From: Actinomadura physcomitrii
GTDB taxonomy: Bacteria; Actinomycetota; Actinomycetes; Streptosporangiales; Streptosporangiaceae
DNA length: 39,067 nucleotides
Direction of reading: 5' to 3'
Assembly: GCF_008923205.2 (NCBI RefSeq)
Contig: NZ_WBMS02000066.1
Coordinates: 1-39,067 of the forward strand
Shown here: in pieces, positions 33,875 through 39,067 of the stretch
How the letters are laid out: each line of letters opens with the position of its first letter
Numbering within the stretch: the stretch's first letter is position 1
Made by a program: the position numbers and the translations under genes
The notes under the pieces: generated by a model
Database searches by the model: none
What the model saw: only the letters and a program-made list of their open reading frames with translations
What the model was told of the DNA's origin: nothing

Positions 33875-34045
33875 TCATGCGTTGATCCAGAGCAGTGCTG
33901 TGACTAGGACGATTGCCGCTCTGTAGTTGCGGGCGAGCTTGTCGAACCGGGTGGCGATGCCGCGCCATTGCTTGAGGCGGCCGATGCAGCGTTCGACCAC
34001 GTTGCGGCGTCTGTGGAAGGCGTCCCGCTCCCGAAGCTGTCCCCA
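33875..34045 (-). pseudogene. IS5-type transposase, C-terminal fragment
   Basis: Right to left: FHRRRNVVERCIGRLKQWRG and IATRFDKLARNYRAAIVLVT, then the stop at 33875. This is the catalytic-Glu region and C-terminus of the DDE transposases that start M-T-D-E-x-W-A-L-I. The last ~90 bases, including the outer end CGTGTCCGGTGGATCATG, recur almost identically at 38655. Both copies are preceded by CTAG. The rest of the gene is absent, and nothing is recognised between 34045 and 34335. Confidence 0.75.
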
Positions 34046-34335
34046 GCCCCAAAGTGGCGGACCGTGACGGGCGACCCGACATAACGTCTGAACCCGACCG
34101 GCCCGCAGGTATCGCCCTGGCAACCGCCGCACGCCCCTGACCTGCGCGGGTTTCATCGATCCGACCTCGGATGAGGCGCGGCCGCGCGGTTATCCGGCGG
34201 CGACGGCGCCGCCGCCCGACTTATCCCCCGGCGCCCGGACCGAAACCCGGCCAGCAGCCGGGCCACGCGTACCGTCCATGACCTGCGGCGATCGATCCAC
34301 TTTGGCCCTGGGGACAGCTTCGAGAGTGGGAGGCC

Positions 34336-34440
34336 GACCCGGCCGCGGCGGCGAGCCGCTTCCAGGCCGTCCTTGGTCTTGCGGACGATGTCCCGGCGCC
34401 GGTCCTCCGACAGCGCGAGGGCCAGGTCCAGGATCATGTG
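34336..34440 (-). pseudogene. Serine recombinase/resolvase remnant
   Basis: HMILDLALALSEDRRRDIVR and KTKDGLEAARRRGRVG resemble the long helix region after the catalytic domain of resolvases (compare ALAEFIRELIVAGTREGLAA in TnpR at 22847). The catalytic Ser region and the HTH are not found in any frame nearby. Flanking sequence 34441-34589 shows nothing recognisable. Confidence 0.5.
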
Positions 34441-34589
34441 GCGGGCGACACCGGCCGTGGTACGCCGTTTCGCCCTCCGAGGACGGCCGCGCCCCCGGGC
34501 GAGTGCCGTCCTGCTTCGGCGGCACTCGATCCAGGGCACCTCTAGCTATCGGGTGTGCCGGTGGCTGCGGTTCATGCCGCGCTTGGCAG

Positions 34590-35705
34590 TCAGCCGATGT
34601 TGGTGCGTGTTTCGGTGATCAGTGTGTCCACCACGTCCGGCGGGCCGCCGCGCGCGAAAGCTTGACGTTGGCGGGCGGCCGAGCTGCCGTGTGCCAGGGC
34701 CGCTTGGGCCAGCTCGGCCACCAGGTCCCAGTCGCCTGCCGCCTCCAGCCGCTCCCGGTAACGTTCCAGCAGCCCCTGCAGGAGTTGCGGAGCCGGCACC
34801 AGTGTGCCGTCGAGGGGGTCGACCAGTTCGCCTTCCAGACCGGAGCGGGCGGCTCGCCAGGTCGCCGCCCGGACCACTTCGGTACGGACATGCGGCGCCG
34901 GCCGGCCCTCGGTCACCGCGTCGATCTCGCCCCCGACGATCGCGCGGAACAGGCCCGCGAGCAGGACGACGTCCTCCAGCCGGGGGCAGGCGTCGGTGAT
35001 CCGCAGTTCCAGGGTGGGCAGGTGCGCCGACGGGCGGACGTCGTGGTAGATCATCCCGGGGTCGCTGATGGTTCCGGTCCGGACCAGATCCTCGATCATC
35101 GCGCCGTACTCGGCGGCGCCTGTGAACGCGCCGAGCGGCCCTGTGGTCGGCCAGCGTGACCAAAGCATCGTGCGGTAGCTGGCGTATCCGGTGTCCAGGC
35201 CCAGCCAGAACGGGGAACTGGCCGACAGCGCGAGCAGCGCCGGCAACCATGGTGCGATGCGGCGGCCGACGATGATCGCCAGATCGCGGTCGCCGATGTC
35301 GACATGCACCTGGGTGCCGCAGATCAGCTGCTCACGGACGAGCATCTGGTAGTCGTCGAGCATGTCCTGATACCGAGGATTCGGGGTCACCTTGAGCGAC
35401 TCCAGGTCCGCAACGGGAACGGTGCCGGCCGCGACGATACCCAAGCCGAGCCCGTCGGCCGCCGCGACGGCGCTGCGCCGCAGCGCCGCAAGGTCGCCGG
35501 CAAGGTCGACGAGCCGGGCATGCGGGCGGCTGTTGGCCTCTACCATCGAACACTGCAACTCGGCGACGAACTGTTCACAGGACAACTGGGAGAGCAGACT
35601 GTCGGCCTGCGGGACGAGCCGACGGGACTCCAGATCGACGATGTGGAATTCTTCCTCGACGCCGATCGCTACCGGCCCGATCCCCTGCGTCAACTCCAAA
35701 CTCAT
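34590..35705 (-). CDS. Carboxylate-amine ligase, glutamate-cysteine ligase family 2 (YbdK-like)
   Basis: 371 residues from the ATG at 35705, the usual family length. GCS2 signatures: PVAIGVEEEFHIVDLESRRL with the metal/ATP-binding E-E-E-F, CSMVEANSRP, CGTQVHVDIGDRDLAIIVGR, and SAHLPTLELRITDACP with the conserved E-x-R. Such enzymes form an amide between a carboxylate (usually Glu) and an amine; YbdK has weak glutamate-cysteine ligase activity, and actinomycete paralogues have many unknown substrates. It follows the aminotransferase gene by 80 bases on the same strand, so they are probably co-transcribed. No frameshift is seen. Confidence 0.92.
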   Translation of the reverse strand: MSLELTQGIGPVAIGVEEEFHIVDLESRRLVPQADSLLSQLSCEQFVAELQCSMVEANSRPHARLVDLAGDLAALRRSAVAAADGLGLGIVAAGTVPVADLESLKVTPNPRYQDMLDDYQMLVREQLICGTQVHVDIGDRDLAIIVGRRIAPWLPALLALSASSPFWLGLDTGYASYRTMLWSRWPTTGPLGAFTGAAEYGAMIEDLVRTGTISDPGMIYHDVRPSAHLPTLELRITDACPRLEDVVLLAGLFRAIVGGEIDAVTEGRPAPHVRTEVVRAATWRAARSGLEGELVDPLDGTLVPAPQLLQGLLERYRERLEAAGDWDLVAELAQAALAHGSSAARQRQAFARGGPPDVVDTLITETRTNIG

Positions 35706-35785
35706 TTCACACTTTCGTTCGGGGGATCATCGCTACGGGCCGCTGCGCGCGCATGGAGGGCGGATGAAATCGTCTGGTCGCCGTT

Positions 35786-36970
35786 TCAGGAGTCGGCGGC
35801 CAGGCTGGCGAGCACTTGTGTGGTGCGGTCGAGGGCCGCGGCGATCCAGGGGAGGCGGGTGGGTTCCGGACTGATGAGAGCCGTCTCTCTTTGTGTGTCG
35901 TCTTGGCCGTAGAGCAGGCTCGTCGCGATGCGGACTTTGAGTTCTTGGGGCTGATCGCCGAAGGCGCTGCCGGATACGACGGCGACACCGTGTTGTTCAA
36001 TGAGCAGGCGGGTGAGGTCCGCGGAGGTCTTGGCCTGGAGGGCTGGGCGCAGGGGTTCGAAGTCGGGATAGAGGTAGAACGCGGCCTTGGGGGCTGGTGC
36101 GGGAATGCCCGCTTCGGTAAGGCGGGCGGCCATCGCCGTGACGACGGCCTCGTGCAGCCGGCGGGAGGCCGCTACGTGTTGGGTGATTTCGGGGGGTTCT
36201 CGGAACGCGTATGCGGCGGCCCGTTGGATGGGGCCGGACGGAGCGGTCCAGATGTTGCTAGCGACGGCGAGCAGTCGCTGCCGGAGTTCCGGATCCGGGA
36301 CCCAGGCGACTCCGATCCGCCAGCCTCCGAGTGCGAGGTTCTTGCTCAGTCCCGTTGTGATCACTGTGCGTTCGGGGGCGTATCGGGAGGGGCTGGGGAA
36401 GTCGTGGTCGTCGTCGAAGACGAGATCGCGGTAGATCTCGTCGGAGATGATGGTCAGGTCGAGATCGCGGGCCGTCCGGCACAGACTTTCCACGGTTTCG
36501 GGCAGCGCCAGCGTGCTGGTCGGGTTGTCGGGGATCGTCACGATCACCGATCGCACGTCGCGTCCCTGTCTGCGGGCTTGTGTGACCTGCGCCGTCAGCT
36601 CCTCGGGATCGGGCACTCCGCCTTCGCCGGGGCGGGTCGCCGCGAACATCGGACGGACTCCTCCCATCTCGGCCTGGACGGCGTAGCTGACCCAGCTCGG
36701 GCGTGGGAGGACGATATCGCCGCCGAGTGCGAGCATCACGGCGAACAGCAGAGGCTTGCTGCCGGGGCCGCAGACGATCTGATCAGAGTCGGCCGCGATT
36801 CCGCGGCGTTGGAAGTATCCGGCTGCGGCCTCGCGGAGTTCGCACTCACCGTTGACCGCCCCGTAGGCATTGAGGCTGGACGCGGCGGCGAGTTCGGACC
36901 TGAGGGCCGGATGCACGGGCAGCCCGCTCTCGCCGAATGCCAGCGGAAGCGTCGCGAGCCCGCCCCGCAT
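35786..36970 (-). CDS. PLP-dependent class I/II aminotransferase
   Basis: 394 residues from the ATG at 36970. The fold-type I pattern is complete: NAYGAVNGECELREAAAGYF, CGPGSKPLLFAVML, IPDNPTSTLALPETV (N149), ISDEIYRDLVFDDD (D177, Y180) and the PLP lysine in TTGLSKNLALGGWRIG (K210), with a C-terminal LKVRIATSLLYG. No good ribosome site precedes the ATG, and similar enzymes carry 15-20 more residues. Upstream, codons for VAANLAAHETVTQR are in frame without a start, so the 5' end may be slightly damaged or use an unusual start. The substrate is not evident. With the adjacent GCS2 ligase it may form a small amide-forming pathway. Confidence 0.88.
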   Translation of the reverse strand: MRGGLATLPLAFGESGLPVHPALRSELAAASSLNAYGAVNGECELREAAAGYFQRRGIAADSDQIVCGPGSKPLLFAVMLALGGDIVLPRPSWVSYAVQAEMGGVRPMFAATRPGEGGVPDPEELTAQVTQARRQGRDVRSVIVTIPDNPTSTLALPETVESLCRTARDLDLTIISDEIYRDLVFDDDHDFPSPSRYAPERTVITTGLSKNLALGGWRIGVAWVPDPELRQRLLAVASNIWTAPSGPIQRAAAYAFREPPEITQHVAASRRLHEAVVTAMAARLTEAGIPAPAPKAAFYLYPDFEPLRPALQAKTSADLTRLLIEQHGVAVVSGSAFGDQPQELKVRIATSLLYGQDDTQRETALISPEPTRLPWIAAALDRTTQVLASLAADS

Positions 36971-37154
36971 CCGTTGAGTAACGGTCTCGTGAGCGGCCAG
37001 ATTCGCAGCTACGGTAAAAATTGGATTTCCTCATTCATGCGAGTTGCCGGGGGGAGGGGGCTGGTCATGGGACCCGCCAGAGGGGGCCGGGGTTCGAATG
37101 CGCGCCGGCACGGGCTGAGCCGCGACCGGGATCGTGGACGGCCCATTTAAGGGC

Positions 37155-37919
37155 CTACGCTGGTGAGCGGATATGGAAGAAGATGGCGTGGGAGAAGCGG
37201 CTCGGGGTCAGTCGGGAGACAAGCGCGTCCGTCACTCCGATGACAGGGTTTCGGGTGACTTTTCGTTCGCTCAGTACCGACTCCGTCTTGATCTCCACAC
37301 ACTCCCAGCCGTGCAGTGTGAATTCTTCACGCAACTGCTTCGGCGAGTAGGCGGTATAGGCGAATCCATGGGTGGCGCCGTCGAGTTCGTGCGTGTAAAT
37401 GAACCGTGGAGCGCTGCCGAAGTCCTCGATCTTGGCGTTGACCCGCTCGCTCCTGTACCGCCGAAAGGTGTTCGGTACCGAGCCGATCACGTTGGCCTGG
37501 CCGCTCGACATCGCCTGGATGGTTTTAAGCGCGGCCTCCCGCTCCTTGAACGTCATGTGTCCGAGAACTCCGAAGAACAGCAGTGAGAGTTCGCTTTCAG
37601 CGGCCAGTTCTGCATCCACGTCTTCAAGTTCCTTGAAGCAATGGACCTTTCCCTTCAACCCCAGCCTGAGGGCGGTATCTGCTATCTGGGCGCGTGCCGC
37701 GTCGGATCGTTCCACCGCGATGACGGTGTAGCCCTTCTCGGCCAGCGGGATAGCGTAACGGCCGTCGCCGGCACCGATGTCGGTCAAGACCGCGCCAGGC
37801 GCGACCATGCGCAGCACACGCGCGAACGCCAGACGATTGGGCCTTGGGTAGCGCTGCGCATACTTCCTGGTCCTGAAATACGTCTCATATGAACTGTAGG
37901 TGTCGTCCGAAGATGCCAT
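37155..37919 (-). CDS. Class I SAM-dependent methyltransferase
   Basis: 254 residues from the ATG at 37919, which has GGAG eight bases upstream; an in-frame ATG three codons earlier is less well placed. Motif I is VLTDIGAGDGRYAIPLAEKG (SAM-binding G-A-G), followed by the acidic VIAVERSD of motif II and a motif near LLFFGVLGHMTFKEREAALK. The C-terminal part (FAYTAYSPKQLREEF, HGWECVEIKTES) has the beta-strand order of small-molecule methyltransferases. It lies 185 bases upstream of the aminotransferase on the same strand. Its codon use is less GC-rich than its neighbours, hinting at separate acquisition. Confidence 0.88.
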   Translation of the reverse strand: MASSDDTYSSYETYFRTRKYAQRYPRPNRLAFARVLRMVAPGAVLTDIGAGDGRYAIPLAEKGYTVIAVERSDAARAQIADTALRLGLKGKVHCFKELEDVDAELAAESELSLLFFGVLGHMTFKEREAALKTIQAMSSGQANVIGSVPNTFRRYRSERVNAKIEDFGSAPRFIYTHELDGATHGFAYTAYSPKQLREEFTLHGWECVEIKTESVLSERKVTRNPVIGVTDALVSRLTPSRFSHAIFFHIRSPA

Positions 37920-38283
37920 CACTCTCACTCCATTCTGTCTCGGCCACTTCCTATGGGTACGTCGTCGCCTGTGGTCGTCATTCCAGGACCCAGAAGGGGT
38001 ATGCAGATAGATAAATACGTCACGCCTTCAGGGCGACAAAAAAAGAGCCTTAAGCGTTGATGCCACTAATGACCATCACCAGATAATTCCGTTTCGCCTT
38101 GCCCAAGACACGGGCGTGCCGCTCTATCGGGGTCCGAACGTAAAGGTGACCCGCTGCGGCAAATCGGTGCGTCTTGCGGCCACCGACGACTGTCGTAACC
38201 GTTCTCTATCTGCACGCGATCGATCCTTTCGCGCCCATCCAGCCTGCAGTTCGCCCGGCCCCTCGACTCGACAGGAAGGAAAA

Positions 38284-38470
38284 ATGCCCAGGGCGCATGA
38301 AAAATTCAAGGCACAGTTATATATGTGCAGCGAAGCAAGGAAAAGGATGATCGGCTGCACACTTATCGTCGACGTCACGCCGCGCTTAGAGGTCGACCAC
38401 CCATCAGCCAAAAACACATTGCTGCGTCAACAACACCACTACGTCAACAACGTCGCGGTTCAAGACTTAG
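38284..38470 (+). CDS. Possible small protein, unrecognised, 3' end replaced by debris
   Basis: The ATG at 38284 is preceded by AGGAAGGA at good spacing, and the first ~62 codons (PRAHEKFKAQLYMCSEARKR onward) have lower GC than the rest of the window. I recognise no family. The frame then runs antisense into the MFS and IS remnants to 38721, so the natural end is lost. The preceding 37920-38283 is comparatively AT-rich and holds no gene I can support. Confidence 0.25.
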
Positions 38471-38471
38471 A

Positions 38472-38653
38472 GGGTGTCTCACGGCCTGGCGGGGCGAGGC
38501 CGATCGAGCCGCCGGTGTACTGCGCAGTGGTGATCAGTGCGCTGCCGGTGCCGTTGCCGTCCTCGGGCAGGTCGCGGGTTCCGGTGATGAACGTGGTGGT
38601 GAAGGCCATGCCTTGGCCCAGCCCGCTCAGGAGCAGGCCGGGAAGGATCGCTA
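38472..38653 (-). pseudogene. MFS drug-efflux transporter (EmrB/QacA type) fragment
   Basis: Right to left: LPGLLLSGLGQGMAFTTTFI, TGTRDLPEDGNGTGSALITT and AQYTGGSIGLA. This matches the late membrane segments of 14-helix drug efflux proteins, with the G-x-G-x-G-x-x-F and A-x-x-x-x-Q-x-x-G-G-x-x-G-x-A patterns. Only ~60 codons remain, bounded by IS sequence on one side and unrelated sequence on the other. Confidence 0.65.
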
Positions 38654-38669
38654 GGTCGTGTCCGGTGGA

Positions 38670-38738
38670 TCATGTGTTGATCCAGAGCAGGGCGGTGGCC
38701 AGGACGATTGCTGCCCGGTAGTTGCGGGCGAGTTTGAT
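38670..38738 (-). pseudogene. IS5-type transposase C-terminal end, second copy
   Basis: LARNYRAAIVLATALLWINT then a stop, with the same outer end (CGTGTCCGGTGGATCATG) as at 33858. Only ~23 codons are left before the IS110 fragment. Confidence 0.7.
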
Positions 38739-38751
38739 GCCCCTATGGATG

Positions 38752-38990
38752 TCAAGCCGCGGAGGACAGGGTGTTGGTCTGGAGGCTTGGAGTGGTGATG
38801 ATCTGGTAGATCTCGCGGGCGACGTAGCGTTTGAGGCACCGGATGGCTTCGCGGCGGGTTTTGCCTTCGGTCTGTCGGCGGGCGATGTAGTCGCGGGTGC
38901 GGGTGTTCCAGCGAAGCCGGGCGATGACGATGGTGTAGAGGTGAGCTGTACCGGGTTCGGTGAAGTCCTTCAAGCCAGTCATGATCTTGG
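38752..38990 (-). pseudogene. IS110-family transposase, C-terminal fragment
   Basis: Right to left: AHLYTIVIARLRWNTRTRDY, EGKTRREAIRCLKRYVAREI and YQIITTPSLQTNTLSSAA to the stop at 38752. This is the conserved IS110 tail, diverged from the copy at 27410. The outer end TGTCAAGCCGC just past the stop, preceded by CTATG, also occurs at the 27410 copy (CTATG-N3-TGTCAAGCCGC against CTATG-N2-TGTCAAGCCGC). The catalytic domain is absent. Confidence 0.75.
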
Positions 38991-39014
38991 CTGGCAGGGA
39001 GGAGAATGACCGCG

Positions 39015-39067
39015 ATGGCGGCACCACGCAAGTACCCTCAAGAGCTTCGGGAGCGGGCTGTCCGGCT
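39015..39067 (+). CDS. IS3-family transposase OrfA, N-terminus (cut by window end)
   Basis: The ATG at 39015 opens MAAPRKYPQELRERAVR, the typical start of the IS3 OrfA helix-turn-helix protein. Only 17 codons lie in the window, so intactness cannot be judged. Confidence 0.65.
   Translation, partial: MAAPRKYPQELRERAVR

Noticed and set aside
35816..37150. 444-codon plus-strand frame opposite the aminotransferase
   Set aside because: Antisense shadow; the minus-strand frame has complete aminotransferase motifs.
37250..37290. Tn3-end-like string GACTTTTCGTTCGCTCAGTA
   Set aside because: It lies inside conserved methyltransferase codons (SVLSERKVTRNP) with no partner end or target duplication; chance match.
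1..39067. CRISPR arrays, tRNA or rRNA genes
   Set aside because: No regularly spaced repeats, cloverleaf-like segments or rRNA signatures were noticed on either strand by eye.

Overview
The window reads as a GC-rich actinomycete chromosome, probably of the Actinomadura/Streptosporangiales kind: third codon positions are GC-saturated, several starts are GTG, leaderless-looking starts occur, and the gene families (MocR regulators, LOG, DUF1963, IS110/IS481/IS256/IS5, Tn3) are typical of that group. No tRNA, rRNA or CRISPR array was seen. The region is accessory and degraded: about half of the recognisable genes are broken by frameshifts, stops or insertions, and at least eight kinds of mobile element or remnant are present.

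Layout. 1-3740: the C-terminal ~1240 residues of a large toxin-like protein, with a zincin metallopeptidase core, two diverged copies of one domain and a C-terminal papain/NlpC-like domain. 3741-8023: a dead catabolic operon on the minus strand (Gfo/Idh oxidoreductase, FAH-family hydrolase, peptide-type ABC binding protein, permease) fused to the tail of a class III aminotransferase. 8041-12182: mostly intact genes: an AraC regulator, a PhzF-like protein translationally coupled to a GNAT-XRE-cupin fusion, and, divergently, a phosphinothricin-acetyltransferase-like GNAT coupled to a LysE-type exporter. A perfect dyad lies between the two divergent units, and its half-site AGTGGAC recurs at two other regulatory positions. 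12183-15680: remnants (aldehyde dehydrogenase, AraC, DUF1963 protein, a candidate lanthipeptide precursor, a LanC-like fragment, a resolvase tail) around one small secreted protein.

15681-25961: a LOG gene and a MocR regulator lie left of a complete Tn3-family transposon (17809-23620, 40-bp ends, 5-bp GATAC target duplication) that carries a membrane-anchored beta-propeller gene. The transposon landed in the short intergenic space between mocR and its divergent partner, a PLP-dependent decarboxylase. That partner was later also split by an IS5-type element and by loss of one G in a G run. 26108-34540: a lipoprotein, a MerB-like gene, a broken integrase and a cluster of IS remnants; only the IS256-type element (32413-33831, 8-bp target duplication, intact transposase) looks complete. 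34590-37919: three intact minus-strand genes (GCS2-type carboxylate-amine ligase, class I/II aminotransferase, SAM methyltransferase). 38284-39067: MFS, IS5 and IS110 fragments and the first codons of an IS3-type OrfA.

Many single-base frame breaks lie in or beside homopolymers, so some could be sequencing errors. The insertions with target duplications, the nonsense codons and the 14-bp duplication are not explained that way.
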